A stretch of 64,000 bases of DNA from Cephalopachus bancanus (GCA_027257055.1 JAPVLO010000153.1:2790001-2854000), one strand, 5' to 3'; shown: positions 46,440 to 59,642, numbered from the stretch's first letter. Translations and numbers: made by a program. Notes: generated by a model from the sequence alone, not told the origin.

Positions 46440-46700
46440 AAACATTGCTTCTACTGTGAAGCCTTTCCTAACTACACAATTTAAATTAACACTTTCCCCT
46501 CTAGTCGTTATCACATTAGTTGTTACAGCAATATTATCATCTGAAACTATATTGTTCATTTAATTGTAGATATTTGTATTTTATCTCTTTCCCTAAATAG
46601 GATGCATAGAGCAGAAGAGTAATAACGTTATCTGCTTCTTTTTCTAAATAGGATCTCTAAAAAACACCTAGCATAATAGACACTCAAATACTTAATAAGC
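46440..46700 (+). repeat. L2 LINE fragment
   Basis: TGAAGCCTTTCCTAACTACA, CACTTTCCCCTCTAGTCGTT and AACACCTAGCATAATAGACA, then ATACTTAATAAGC, follow the L2 3' UTR order. Confidence 0.55.
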
Positions 46701-49700
46701 AATTGTACTGCTTGTTAAAGAAAAATACTAGAAACATCCTAAGAGTACATCAATATTAGGTATTATCATATCAAATATAATACTAACTAGAAATTAAAGA
46801 TAATATACCAGGTGAAAAACATGGTGCTAAGTGAAAAAAATCAAGTTGCCAACTTGTATATTTAGTATTAAACAATTAATGTAATTAAAACAAAAATAAC
46901 ACCCTGTAGACACTGCTACAAAGTATATTCTGAGGATTGATATGGTTTTGGAAACTGTTCAATATGATTCATAATGAGAAATTGGAAATGTGTTTAGAAA
47001 TTTTGCAGCAAGTTGATATTGCCATGATAACCCAGTATGAAATGAGTAAACATGTCTCAATAAATGATGAGGGTATAGACTAGTTTAAATGTGATTGGAC
47101 TTGCTAGTGAGCAGCGTGTGGCACAAACTATGTATCAGACACTTGTGATAGCATCATACGTGGTCTACAACAGGCTGTAGATGACACACATAGAAAAAGT
47201 TTTAAAACCTGGTTTTTAACTACATATAGATTGAGAAACATAGCTTCAGAAATCTTATATATTTTAATACTTACATATATGCATGAAAAGTCTGAAATTG
47301 ATTGGAAAAATACTGAATTCATGGTAGTAGTTGAATGTATGAGAAGAAGGAATAAGAAAATGGAAGTTGGGATTGGAAATAAATGTAGTTTTATGTTTAT
47401 CTAGTATATTTTAATCTGTTTATTGAAAGAAAGATAAGGCAAATGTGACAGTTATTAATTATGGGTACAGGGACACAAGATTTTTTATATACTTTTATAT
47501 ATTTTTATCAAAATAAAACTAGCCCACAAGAGAGAGAGCTTGAATCTTCCAAATAGAACAGGAAGTCAGTTGGGTTAAAGAAGAATGTCTTCAACAAAAA
47601 TAATGGACTGGATCCTAGCAACAGAAAAATCAGCTGAAGAGTTGGAAGACATTAATGACAAGGTGAAAATAGTGTCTACTTTTTATCTCACAAAGGGAGA
47701 AAAAGTCAATTAGTTTCCAGGGAAAAAAAAGCTACATCAGAAAAACGTGGTCCAAATTTGAAGCAAACCATGATAGGATTTTAAAAATTTAATGCAATTT
47801 AAGAAAAAAGCACTGATTTTACCAATGTGTCAGAAATTTATTTACATGGCACAGAAATTGAGAGCCCAAAGGTTTGAACTGTGATAACACCACTAGACCC
47901 CATCCTAGGTGAAATACCAAGACCCAATCTCTTAAAAAAACAATAATAGCTTAAATGGAATATACTAAATGTATATTAATTTTAAAGTGTTTAAGGCCAT
48001 TTAATTAACCAAAAGACAGGAAACTTCTTTTAAAATTGTTAAAATGACTAGATTTATAAATGTAATAATGTAAAACACTATTGGGTTAAAAAATCATGAA
48101 GAACTGGATGCTTTAATTTGTGTTTTTGATAACTCAGGTATCATTTAAAAAAATTTAGTAGTTTTGTATAATAGCAATCATCAAGAATATAAAACAATTT
48201 ATATTGAGAAACTTGCTCTTGGGAAAAGGTGATGTGGAAAGAAGGATAGGGGAAATAATTCGCATATATTGAGGCATTAAACTACTACACAAAATGTTTG
48301 AAAAAATATTGCATAACAGTGAGATAATTAGAAATAAACAAAAGTATACTATGTAAAGTAATAAAATAAATATTTCTGATTCTGGTAATGGTAGAGTAGA
48401 AAATTTGGAACAACCCTCCTACTGAAGACAATGGGAAAATTGGAACCAAATACATTTAAAAGTCCATTGAAAGTAACAACAGGTAACAAGTTAGAATTAT
48501 CAGGCCAGTATTTGCAGGAAGGAAAGAGGCATGCACGTAGAGATGTTTTTCTCCGGGAAATGTTTACTAATTTTATAATTGACAACATGAGACTCAGTAG
48601 CACTTTTGACAGTGCAGTAAATAAGACATATTATAGTCTAGGTTTGCTAAGTAGAAGTGAATACATCATATCCAGTACATATACACTTTTGAGCTTACCC
48701 AGAAAATGAACCCTGAGTAAAGGATTGAGTGTAAATGTCTTTTTTGGTTCAGGTGATCCTAAGAAGCATGTGTATGAATCTGCAGAAGTGAGATAAAAAA
48801 GAGAGAAAGACAATTCAGAGCATAGTGATGCATAGATGATTACTGTGTGCTCTCTTGTCATATCCATTTTTTTCATCTGAATCCTTAGAACTTACAAGCT
48901 AGGACGACGGAATTGACAAAGTCAGCAACTCTTATATTTCAGAATTATACCAGTACATCTATGTATAAAGTAAGTCCATATAAAACACATGAGAGAAAGG
49001 CAAAAAAGAAAAGAAAGAAAGAAAAGAAAAGAAAGAAACAGCAAGACAGAAAAGCAAATATTTCAGTTTTGATAATCAGTGGTGATGAGTAAAAATATCG
49101 TGGCTGCTGGGTAGAAGCAAGAGACCTGAAAGCTGATGTGTAATTCACTGTCTTAAACTTACATTTTAATTATTAACCACAAGCACACCTTAGAACTACC
49201 AGGAATGACATTACTGCTGTGCACTGAGTAATTTTAATATCTATTTCTAAATACAAAGTTTCTCTTAGAAATTACCTTATTATTATTGTACAGTATTTTT
49301 CTATGAGTATTATAGCTTGCTACAGTATTGAATAGATGTACTCAAAAGTTCAAGACCTTCAACTGGAAATATATGTTTATTGTATTTCCCCAGACACATT
49401 TTCTGCCACCTCATAAGTCCCTAACAAGGTTTTCTTTATATGAAATCAAATGTTACAAAAGATATTATAATGGGTAGTTGAAAATGGCATGTTAGTCATA
49501 AATTACCAGATACGAACAATCATAGCTGGCATAAAAATGGAAATTTTTTCCCTGATACACCATTATAAGCAGTCAAATAGCAGGGAGGCTACTGAGTCTT
49601 TTTGATGCAATTACAATCTTTTACCCTTGTGTGAAGCCACAGGGACACAGGGCTGATATGGAGAACACTGTTGTGGACATCTGATGCTCTCTCCAGAGAT

Positions 49701-50825
49701 TCAAGCCCAAAGCATAGTGTAAGTTTAGCTAATAGGCACAATCATATGTCCATTAGCTCTCACAGAAGAGGCTGTCTTGTGAATTATGCACTGATTTCCA
49801 ATTAGTTGAAACAACTTTGTCAAAGGAAATTACTACTGGACAAATATCAGGTTGTTTCAGTTTGATCTGCCCATTGTTTTAATGTTCTAAGTAACTGAAT
49901 GCTTTACAGACATTAATTCTGAAAATTAGAGCCGTGAATGAGTTTTAATGAAGTCACATGTGTCTATTAATAGCCAATTAACAGAAACTACTTCTTATGA
50001 GCCTGGGCACACTGAATCTTAGTTAAAGGACAATAAGTCTATTGCAAAGATTAGCTGTTCCAAAATAAGTTTCCCGAGGGGCTTGTGAGCCCAGCTGGAG
50101 CGACAGGACAATCTCAGTTTATTGTGAAATAATAGTCTATTAATTAAGGATTGAAGCAAAAATCCAACCATCTCCAAGCTAAACATATTGAATGAATCAG
50201 TAACATAGCTTATCCAAAATGCAACACTGGTTTTTAAAAGTTGTTACTTTAGAAAAAGTTGTCAGGGAGTCAAGGCATAAACCATGAGCAAAACGCAGCA
50301 AGGCAAACACCAGAAGGCTGGCTTCTCAGGTCTATGTATAGCCACAAGCAGAATGACTCCGGCAAGCTGCTGACCTCTGATAAACTTTAGCTTCAAATAG
50401 AAGTTTGATTATACCATACGATTTTTAACCTCCCCTCATCTAGCTCTCAAATTCTATTAAGGTACATCATATGAAATTGCCATGTTTGAGGAATTTTGTC
50501 TTCAGAAATGGCTTTTACGTGCTCAACCCAAACAACTCTAATCTTGGGAGAATTAATGGTGATTGTAAAAATCTGTGAGACTTTTTGACATGAGAGATCT
50601 AATATCCTGATTTCTGATTACAAGTGACTTCAAAATATCTGATTGAGATTTTGATATATTCAGTCTAGCAGGGTTGTTTTAAAGAGGGAGAGATACCTCC
50701 TTAAACTCTACCTTCATGACCCAATTACCTTTCAAAGACCTTGCTTCCAATACCATCATGTTGGAGTTCAATATTTTTTAACATAAGAATTGGGGTGGGG
50801 GTGATAAAGACATACATGCCATAAC

Positions 50826-50859
<34 letters not shown>

Positions 50860-51482
50860 ACATATATATTAATATATCGCATATAGTCAATCTTCATTAT
50901 TTATAGCTTCCATATTTACAAATTCACCTACTTGATAAAATGTATTTGTAACCCCAGATCAATACTTGTGACACTTTTGAGGTCATTCACCGACATGTGC
51001 AGAGTGACAGCAATTTGAGTTTCTTAATGCACACATTCCTAGCTGGGGCTAAACAAGGTCTCATCTCTCATACTGTAAGCAAGTGTCCTCCCACAGTCTA
51101 CTTAATGCCATGGATTTTGTGTTTCTGTACTTCTTCATGATGATTTCACTGTTTTAAATAGCCCCCAAGTGTAGTGCCAAAGTGCTGTCTCGTGTTCCTA
51201 AGCACATGAAAGCCTCAATGTGTCTCATGCAGAAAATATGTGTGTTAGATAAGCTTCATTCATGTATGAGTTATAGTGCTGTTGGCCGTAAGTTCAATGC
51301 TAATGAATCAACAATTTTTATTTAAATCAACTTTTATGAAAAGGTATCTTTAAACAGAAACACACATAAAACAAACTCACATATTGATCTGTTGATGAAA
51401 ATGTGATCAGAGACTCACAGGAACCTAACCCTGTTTTTAATTGAGGAGCAATAGTTTAACATTTACTAATTCAGTGCTCTCA
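46701..51482. other. repeat-poor stretch, no gene recognised
   Basis: About 4.8 kb with no confident interspersed repeat. It includes an A/G-rich run (48,998-49,040), a CA microsatellite at 50,828-50,857, and a segment (49,780-50,250) with clustered homeobox- and SOX-type words. The small frames at 48,349-48,876 overlap on both strands and have no domain. Confidence 0.45.
50828..50857. repeat. (CA)n microsatellite
   Basis: About 15 uninterrupted CA units. Confidence 0.95.
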
Positions 51483-51492
51483 GCATCTTTAT

Positions 51493-51720
51493 TTTTAAAT
51501 TTTTAGATTCCAGGGGACATATAAGATTTGATACTTGAATATATTGCATGATGGTGAGTTTTGGGCTTCTACTGAGTCCATCATCCAAGTAGTAAGCCTG
51601 GTACCCAATAGGTAGTTTTTCAACAATTGCCCCCTCCCTCCTTTCCCTCTTTTGGAGCCTCCAGTGTCTGTTGTTCCCATCCTTAAGCTCATGTGTACAC
51701 AGTGCTTGGCTCCCACTTAC
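51493..51720 (-). mobile_element. short 5'-truncated L1 3' end
   Basis: The minus-strand L1 3' UTR only (GACATATAAGATTTGATACT, ATGGTGAGTTTTGGGCTTCT, CCTCTTTTGGAGCCTC-type content, CAGTGCTTGGCTCCCACTTA). CATCTTTAT flanks both sides (about 51,484-51,492 and 51,720-51,728) as a probable TSD. Confidence 0.75.
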
Positions 51721-51778
51721 ATCTTTATAAACATAACTACCATGAATATTGAGAATTAACAACATAGGTTACATTATA

Positions 51779-52363
51779 GAGGGGGGACCCTGAAACCTTG
51801 GAATTTATTTATCAAAAATTGTGTATTTATTCTTACATGGTTAAACTTCAGTCATTGCCAAAGTACTCTCTGATGCTATATACCTATCAAGATGCTTATT
51901 TCACTGCTCAAAACAGCTTTTAAATTTGTCAATTTTAATGTTTTTTAGTGCTTCTGCCAATTTTTTTGTTTTACCTCTTCCACATTAGCAAAATATTTTC
52001 CTTTGAGGACTTTTTTTTTCATCTGGGGAAACAAAATAAAAGCCTCACAGGGTGAGAGCAGGTGAATAAAGAGGGTAGGATATGGGGGTAATGTCGTTTT
52101 TGGTCAAAAACTGCTGAAGACTCACCGCAGGTATACTCATAAATCACCCATCATGAAATAGGCACGCTTTGAAATAATCTTAAAAACAAACAAACAAAAC
52201 AAACAAAAACTTCACTGAAGCTGAATGCAGCCTCTCACAACAACGCTAGCTGGTACACTAACGCAGATGGGGTCCTAGGACACTTTCGTAGTGTAGAAAG
52301 CCTATATTATAAGGGTCCCATCTTTCAAAAGATAATTCTGGTTTTTTTAGGGGTCCTTTCTCA
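51779..52363 (-). mobile_element. mariner-like relic, internally deleted, copy 1
   Basis: The ends are inverted (left GAGGGGGGACCCTGAAACCT, right the complement of GAGAAAGGACCCCTAAAAAA), with TA just outside both. The minus strand has the same transposase C-terminal region as 55,746-55,979 (AAAATATTTTCC, CACTGCTCAAAACAGCTTTT), but with stops. At about 585 bp it is a deletion derivative. Confidence 0.7.
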
Positions 52364-52521
52364 TATACAGTAATTCTGTAAGTTGAAAGGAAGATATATA
52401 TTCAGGTGTGGGATGCTTTCCATTGGTAGAAGCCAAGCACAGATGCCCACAAAATCAAAAGCCACTGAGAGACCCAAGAACTGGCATAGAGTCAGCAAAG
52501 GTCTTAACCAGGATCCCATTT

Positions 52522-52573
<52 letters not shown>

Positions 52574-52639
52574 TATTTTTTTTAGAAACTTACATTACTT
52601 GACTTTCTACTTTATTGCTCACTTTCTTTTATCCTCACT
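52364..52639. repeat. (GT)n microsatellite and flanks
   Basis: A run of about 22 GT units at 52,524-52,567 lies in unannotated DNA. The frames at 52,383-52,769 are produced by it and are not genes. Confidence 0.9.
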
Positions 52640-52990
52640 CATGGGGTCCCAGCCAAATGTGTCTGAATGCATTCTGTTGCTTCACACACATAGGGTTTTT
52701 GGCCTTGTGTTTGGCTCACATTATTCCCTCTACTTGAGCTACTTTTCTCCTTTACTTGCACAAACCTAAACTATTTTCCTGAAGCATTCTCCAATTCCCA
52801 CTTCCCCACCCCCAGACAGCTGTAATCTCTCACTTTTTTAAATACTTACTATAGTCTGCTTATCTCTGGTAGGGGTAACAGATTGTACATTTAATTTGGA
52901 TGATTTGGGTACTTGTCTCACTCATTTTATAATTCCCACTTTGCCTTCCCCAATGCCTTAAATATGTTCACCATATATTTATAGTATAAA
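52640..52990 (+). repeat. L2 LINE fragment
   Basis: CTTCACACACATAGGGTTTT, TTATTCCCTCTACTTGAGCT, CTGAAGCATTCTCCAATTCC and a later CCTTAAATATGTTC follow the L2 3' end order; family assignment is by eye. Confidence 0.45.
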
Positions 52991-52997
52991 AGTATTT

Positions 52998-53060
52998 GAT
53001 TCAGTAGTTCTCGATAATTTTAGGCCACACGACCCTTTAAAATGTGACTAAAGCTTCTCC
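52998..53060. repeat. hAT-Charlie MER-type fragment (tentative)
   Basis: CAGTAGTTCTCGATAATTTT followed by GGCCACACGACCCTTTAAAA resembles the start of a MER5/MER20-type non-autonomous hAT element. The remainder is not recognisable. Confidence 0.4.
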
Positions 53061-54497
53061 TGAAAAAAATCAACTTAAAATTTGTACTGCATTTTCAGGT
53101 GTTTGAAGCTCTCTTCCCTATCACTATCACCTCTCTAAGTCCATGAAGTCTCTGTTAAAAACTTGATTTACTGCAAACTCAGAATGACAACAGAACTTTT
53201 ATGTCCACAGAAGTCAAGCAACTTGTCTCAGGCTAGTAGAAAAAAACAGGACTGATGCTGAAGTTTTACAATTTTCAGGCTAGAAGTTTTCCTAAGTGAA
53301 TGACTTAACATGACCCTATTAATGTACTCTTGTTAGCTCCAAATGGAGAGACAGACAACTCAAGAAAACTTCACTCTCGCCACACACTAGTGTCCTTGTG
53401 GGTATTGCTGATGTCAAGAGGGAATAAGCATCATGTAGAGACAGACTAGAAGACAGGAAATTGATTACAACACTAAGTCTGCCGTTTGCCATTTCTGGAT
53501 ATCTACCTCAGCCAGAATTTTGGAGAAATAAAAGGACCAATGACCTCAGAAAATCTATATGGGTTCTTCATAGGAGGTCTAAGATTAAACACTAGTCTAG
53601 CTGGCTTTATTGTTTAGCAGGAAGTCAAGTAAAGTCATTAGTCTCAACATCTTGGGGTACAGAGTTTTGAAAGCTTTTGTATTTCAAGAGTCAACTATTT
53701 TCGCTTCCTATGGAAAAACCTCTCAAGCTCTGTACACCTAGTTTCCCCATAGAAATATGATAAAGATCGGTTCTCTGGAAGCATTCATACTTCAAGAAGC
53801 TCTGAAACTTTCGGGTGAACAAATGCTGTGTGATTTACATAAAGAAAACGATTCCTAATTCTTGTCTCAAGGGTTATAGAGACTGGGCTATACTTTGCAG
53901 TTCTTAAGTCAGTGGTAAAAGTGAATATATTATTCTTCCTTAGCTTAGTGTATCAGAAGACCCTTGGTAGAAGCCATGACTAGTCCTTTTTCAGGGACAA
54001 AAATCACACTTATCTCCCTTTCCAGGCTTCAAGCTGAAGACTTGGCATCTTTCTTTCTATGCCTTCCAAGTAGTATGACACAAAAATTCCAAACTCAGAT
54101 TTTATGAAAATAGCATGTCTGCTATTTTTTACATATATTTTTAAAAATATATGTACATATATTTTTTAAAAATAAAAGTATTGCCTTGAATTCATGCATT
54201 TGTTTATGTTACTACTCACTGATGACTTGTTTGATCAGATTAGAAATGTTTTCTCTAATTGATTAGAGATATTCAAATCTTTTTTTCTGATTAAGGGAAA
54301 TTTTTGATCAAAATATCTAAGTTCTTTAATGTGCTGTGCTGTAAATTAGTGTCTGGGTGACCCACTTTTAATTGTAATGAAATACATGTTGAATTATTTT
54401 GTTAATGTTTTTAATTGTCCACTAACTTCTAAAAAAACTCTTTAATACGAAATCTCTCTTTTTGACTCAGAATACACAAAATTACAAAAGTTTTCCT
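53061..54497. other. unannotated DNA
   Basis: No gene or confident repeat is seen. Self-complementary AT stretches lie at 54,130-54,175. Confidence 0.4.
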
Positions 54498-54642
54498 GCC
54501 AGGTGCAATGGTGTATTCAAGTAGTTCCAGCTACTCAGGAGGCTGTGGCAGGGGAGGCTCTCTTAAGCCCAGGAGTTGCAGACCAGCCTAAGCAACACAG
54601 TGAGACCCTGTCTCTAAAAAAAAAGAAAGAAAAGGAAAAAAT
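54498..54642 (+). mobile_element. Alu-type SINE monomer (FLAM-like)
   Basis: GCCAGGTGCAATGGTGTATT, GTAGTTCCAGCTACTCAGGA, GCCCAGGAGTTGCAGACCAG, CAGTGAGACCCTGTCTCT and an A-rich tail form a single plus-strand 7SL-derived monomer, the only plus-strand SINE of this class here. Confidence 0.75.
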
Positions 54643-54729
54643 GGATAAAAATCTTAAAAAGGATTTAATGACAGAAATGAAAAATATGAGAACTTAGAAG
54701 TCATTAGAATTTATACAAAAAACATTTAA

Positions 54730-54900
54730 GCTATATACACTAAAAATGTAAAATTGATTGTGATATTTTAATATTTATTAAATATTAAATTAATATTTAA
54801 TTTTAATATTTATTAAAATATTATATATTTTAATAAAATATATAATATGCAATTATAATTATATGTGTAATTATATAATTATATTTAATAATATGCATGT
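54730..54900. repeat. AT-rich low-complexity DNA
   Basis: Nearly pure A/T with many TAATAT/ATATTA words, likely DNA with low melting temperature. Confidence 0.85.
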
Positions 54901-55330
54901 TTGTATATTACAAAACCTGGTGATTTAAGCAACAATAATTTTATTACATTGCACAGTTTGGAGGGTTATGAACATGGACAGGGTTCAGCTGACAATTCTC
55001 TGGCTCCACATGGCATTAACAGGAGTTGCTGGGTATTCATCTGGGGCCAGGCTGGTCAGGAAGGTCAATGTCAGATCCAATCATACCCAGCATTTTGGTG
55101 GAGATGGCTGGAAGGCTGTGCTCAACTGGATCCCTCCAGTGTCTGTATATTTCAGGATCTCTTCTCATGTTCTTTGTAGATGGGTAGTTGGACTTCTTGC
55201 ATGGCTGCTTAGGGTTCAAGAGAATCAAGCAAAGCTGCAAGTTTTTAGAAAACTAGGTCCAGAACAGGCATAGTGCCAATAACCACATTGGTCAAAGCAG
55301 TTATAATCAGTCCCGGATTCAAAAGAAGGG
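54901..55330. mobile_element. old LTR-like fragment (MaLR/ERVL type, tentative)
   Basis: GGTGATTTAAGCAACAATAA, GGACAGGGTTCAGCTGACAA, TCTGGCTCCACATGGCATTA, TCCAGAACAGGCATAGTGCC and CATTGGTCAAAGCAGTTATA match a common mammalian LTR pattern. Family and orientation are uncertain. Confidence 0.45.
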
Positions 55331-55665
55331 CAAATTGATACTACATCTGGATGAAAGACGTTTCAAAGAATTTGTGACCATTTGTAATCTGCTACAGATG
55401 GTAGAGTAGAAGTGTAAAATGTGGTAAAAATGCAGGGAAAAAAAATAAAAGCAGATGAACAAACTGCATCAAAACCTTTCATCAATGCAGTGTCATGAGT
55501 AGTTTAAAAAATTAGATTATCTATGTCCTCAACAATGATGGGGATTTCGGGTTGATGAAGCAAATGAAACCATCACCGAAAGTAGTCAAGTGATAGGGAT
55601 CTTTAGCAGAGTTAACCGAGGAGAAATAACTTGGCAGGGCCAACAGCCCAGGACTTTTTGTTTGG

Positions 55666-56225
55666 TATGTGTGGACCCTCCCCAAAAGGAATTTATTTAT
55701 AAAAAATTGTGCATTTATTATTACATGTTTAAACTTCAGTAACCTTTAAAGCACTCTATTTGGTGCAATATATCTATCGAGACACTTTTTCCACTGCTCA
55801 AAACAGTTTTTTAACTTGTCAGTTTTAATACTTTTCAGTACTTCTGCCATCTTTTGTTTTACCTCTTCCACATCAACAAAATATTTTCCTGTGAGGACTT
55901 TTTTCACCTGGGGACACACACAAAAAAGTCTCTCAGAGTGAGATTGGGTGAATAGGGAGGGTGGGGCATGGGGGGTCATGACTTTTTGGTCAAAAACTGC
56001 TGACCACTCAGCACAGTGTGGGCAGGTGCCTTGTTATAGTGGAAGAACCAGTCACCTGTTTCCCCAATTCAGGACGTTTCTACGGCAAATTGTGATGTAA
56101 CTGTCTCAAAACTTCCAGATAAAAAATTTGACCTTTTGATCTGGAGGGACAAGTTTCAAGTGTATTTCAAGTGCCTCCCACCAATAAAGTCAATTTCAGT
56201 TTTTGGGGGGCCCATGGGAGTGGAC
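55666..56225 (-). mobile_element. mariner-like relic, copy 2
   Basis: The left end GTGTGGACCCTCCCCAAAAG is related to copy 1's end. The minus strand carries transposase coding. It is truncated near 56,225, where the far inverted end is not clear. It belongs to the same family as 51,779-52,363 but a different one from 824-1762. Confidence 0.7.
55746..56170 (-). pseudogene. mariner transposase C-terminal part
   Basis: A minus-strand frame (55,979-55,746) encodes CPQVKKVLTGKYFVDVEEVK followed by LKNCFEQWKKCLDRYIAPNR, the usual end of a mariner transposase. Upstream in another frame is a degraded WFFHYNKAPAH, the HHDNAPAH-type catalytic motif with its aspartate replaced, and the later SPD motif is also lost. 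No active enzyme is possible. Confidence 0.75.
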
Positions 56226-57043
56226 TCAAGAACTAATACAGAGAAACTTTGTTTTAATGCTAGTCCAACCAGAAGATTACAAATAAAATAAGCACTGATG
56301 CCCAGGGGTTACAAAATCAAAAGAAATAAATGTACCTCACACACTCTTTGTAACTCTATATTATTTGCCATGTATCGTAATAGGTAATTGATTCAAATGT
56401 GCAGTTGGCCATTCACAATCTGCTTTATAAAATGCACATTCTTCAGATCACATTTTCATTGCTTCATTTTTTTTCTAAAAATAATACCGTGTAGGAATTC
56501 ATGAACATGTATGCAAATTAATATTTTTCTTTTTTCTTATCATTTACTCTGATAATCTTTATAAATTGTAACTCACAAATGTAGTTCTTGCCTTCACTCA
56601 TCTGAGGTAAGAAATCTTAAACTTATATCTTAGAATCAGGAAGAGTTTGTGCATTAGATTAAAATGATCTTAAGAAGCATTTTCCCCTGTACATGTCTTA
56701 TTGCTTTTGTAGTTTATGTCCTATACTAGAGATTGAAATTTTCAGATCTTTTATATATCTATTAAATATGATGTGCATCATCCAATTATGCCCCAATAAG
56801 TTTTGAGGCTGATGGATGTGTGTGGCATACTAAAACAAAGGTATATATCATACTCAATAAATGTTCCTTCACTTGTTCACAGAAATTGGTTCAGTAACAC
56901 TAATAGGAAGTTTGATGGTAGTTTTACTTGGGAAACCAAAGAAGACTTCCAAAAGATATAGATTTTAAACTGTTTCCAAGAAGGTTCATAGAGCATAGAA
57001 CTGCAAGAATGGAAAGAGTCAAGATGAGGATGAGAGCTGCAAT

Positions 57044-57084
<41 letters not shown>

Positions 57085-58270
57085 AACACACCAAAAAGGA
57101 AAAAAGATAGAGTAATCATGATTTTCAACAGATAAAAGTATTATTTGGCTCATAACAACAATAAAAATTTCCATTCTCCAATTAAATACTGTCTTTATCT
57201 GGATAATGGGATCTAAATGTAGTGTTGGTTAAAGTGAAATAAACACAAAGTTGTTTGGGAACACATGAATACAAACCACAGGATGATTCATTTATATTTA
57301 CATATGGGACTTCACTTACCACAGCAGGGCTACAGGATTTACCAGAAATCTTCTAGAACTTCATAGTTTTTGACTACTCCAATTTTTTGAAAAGTTTTGT
57401 TTTCAGCAAGAAACAGGCCCTGTCTACAAGCCACCTGAAAATAGTACAAACTGGATCATCATTGCAAAATTGCTTCACTAAAAGGAACATGTCTTAGCAT
57501 CCATGTGGTTTTGCAGACTGTGAACACAGAAAGGAAAAAGTGCACTTTGCCTGGCATTTTCTATCTTGAAACAGTCAATTTAGGACCCTAAAAGTTAAGC
57601 TGGAAATCACCCGCCTAAATATCTTAATATAAAATTCAACCTGCAAGCCAATATATACCCAATAAAATCTAAGAGATGTATTGCACTTTTTTTTTTAAGA
57701 TTTAAGCTTAGTAAATAAAATTCCTAAATTCTCTTAGTTTGCGCATTAGCATTTACCACAGAAATGACCACCAAAGAACATGAGCCATAGAAAAACACCC
57801 ATCAAATAGAAAGTTCACAGTGTATAATATTACTTGTAAATTCTTTACAGCTAATGTCTATTGGCATGCTCTCTCTGTCACTCAATATAAACAGGGAGGA
57901 TCATCCTAGAAATTTAGCTCTGCTTTCTGAATGCACTGAGGGGAACTTACCAGAATTGACAACGTCCTCCAGACATTGAGGAAGAGAAAAATCGCTTTCT
58001 GTGTGCTCACAATACTGCTAACTTTACCTCTGCCCCATTCTGTGCCTCCTGAGTCAGATTTCTGAGGGATGGTGTGGCGGTGGAGGGCTGAGCTGCTGAA
58101 AGTCACTAGCAAAAGAGGTTTATTGGGGGTGGTTGGGAGTGCTGATGCCCAGACCTCTCTCAGAATTGAGCAGTCCACTCTGTAGAAGCTGGGAATTCTC
58201 CCAAGTTCCATACAATGATAGTTCAACAGAACTATTGAAGAATTTCCTGTCATAATAAGAGAAATATTCT
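56226..58270. other. unannotated DNA with CA microsatellite
   Basis: It has (CA)n at 57,047-57,082. A 115-codon minus-strand frame (57,906-58,253) has no recognised domain. No confident repeat family is seen. Confidence 0.4.
57047..57082. repeat. (CA)n microsatellite
   Basis: About 17 uninterrupted CA units, then a CG interruption. Frames on both strands across it are artefacts. Confidence 0.95.
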
Positions 58271-58274
58271 ATAA

Positions 58275-58430
58275 TCTGTGCTGTCTGATAGGGTAGCCAC
58301 TAGTTACATGTGGCTACTGAGCACTTGAAACGTGTGACTGAGGCACTGAATTTTTAATTTAATGTACATTTCATTTGAGATTTACATAGCCATATTTGGG
58401 TATTGGCTACCATATTCAAAAGCAAAGGTT
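58275..58430. mobile_element. hAT-type non-autonomous DNA element
   Basis: TCTGTGCTGTCTGATAGGGT, AGTTACATGTGGCTACTGAG, CACTTGAAACGTGTGACTGA and the ending GTATTGGCTACCATATTC follow a widespread hAT-Charlie-related MER element with inverted ends (GTAGCCAC...GGCTACC). The exact family name is not certain. Confidence 0.6.
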
Positions 58431-58639
58431 TTATTATAACACCTTGACCTCCATATGATCCTGACTGAAACTTAATGGTTAAAATATAGGTAGAAGAATT
58501 GTGCTTTATATTAAAAACACTACCAAATGACAAGATTTGAAAAATAATTTGGGCATTGATATGAGAAGAATATTTATTTGGGAAGTAAAACCTTGTCAAG
58601 TAAAATAATCTAAAAAACAGATCTCAAATATTAATGCAT

Positions 58640-58950
58640 TAATTTCATATTTACTGAGAGGCCATTAGCAGGCTGCAGCGGACTATGTGTTAGGAACACA
58701 AAGATGAGACACTTCTGCTTTTCACAGGCTTCCAATCTAGTGGGAGGAGATAAATAAGGAGATATTTACAACATAATGTTATAAGTGTCCAGGCAGCACC
58801 AGTGACTCCTCATGATGTAGGGTGTTCCATCATCCACTGTGTAATTAACAGTTTGGACATATGCAGTACCAATGCAAGGTTTTAGGTGCTATGAAGGATA
58901 TAAAAGTAAGATAATCTCTGTCTTCAAGAAAATTTCACTCTAAACTTCTG
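58640..58950 (+). repeat. L2-type fragments
   Basis: GAACACAAAGATGAGACACT, CACAGGCTTCCAATCTAGTG and a second similar run (GGTGCTATGAAGGATATAAA, CTGTCTTCAAGAAAATTTCA) look like two L2 3'-end copies in tandem. Confidence 0.45.
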
Positions 58951-59349
58951 CAATAACTGACCTATTCATTCTCCCTCAAATATACGAGGAGTATAGAGAT
59001 CTATTTTGGTGAAAGCAACATACGTTTCTTTCTATTCTTAGTTCTAACTACAACTAGCATCAGTTGCTGGATTTTTTTTTGTGCTTAAGGATACCTTCCT
59101 AAAGAATAGTTCGTCATTGTCACCCCAGTTTCAAATCCTTCTTGGCATCAGTTTGGCTTGTCACCTATTGTGTGGGCTCTGTATTAGGTCTTCTGTATTA
59201 TTCAGTAATCTCTGAGTAAAGTGCCGCACAGGAGGACAGGAGTGAGGATGTAGAGGACAGAATGAGCACTGTTTGTAAACTGATGACTTGGTGACCCAAG
59301 ACCTATCCCCTTGATCACCTCTGTGGTTGTGGTTAGCAGCCTCTGCATA

Positions 59350-59508
59350 ATGACAGTTTTCTTAGTTAGGTAGCTGCTATGCCCAAAATATCATAGACTA
59401 GGTGGTTCAAACAACAAGCACTTATTTCTTATATTTCAGAAGGCTGTAAAGTCTGAGATCAGGGTGTTAGCATGGTCAAGTTCTGGTGAGGGGTTTTCTC
59501 ATACAGAG

Positions 59509-59561
<53 letters not shown>

Positions 59562-59642
59562 TGTGAGACAGAGAGAGAGAAAGAGAGAGAGAGCTATATC
59601 TCTTCATTCCTTTATAAGGGCATCAATTACGTCCAATTACAT

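Noticed and set aside
52383..52769. 128-codon frame with a CVCV run
   Set aside because: It is generated by the (GT)n microsatellite. The same applies to frames at 21,744-22,013, 56,877-57,128 and 59,464-59,757.
57906..58253. 115-codon minus-strand frame as an exon
   Set aside because: No recognised domain, no clear splice signals and weak composition support.
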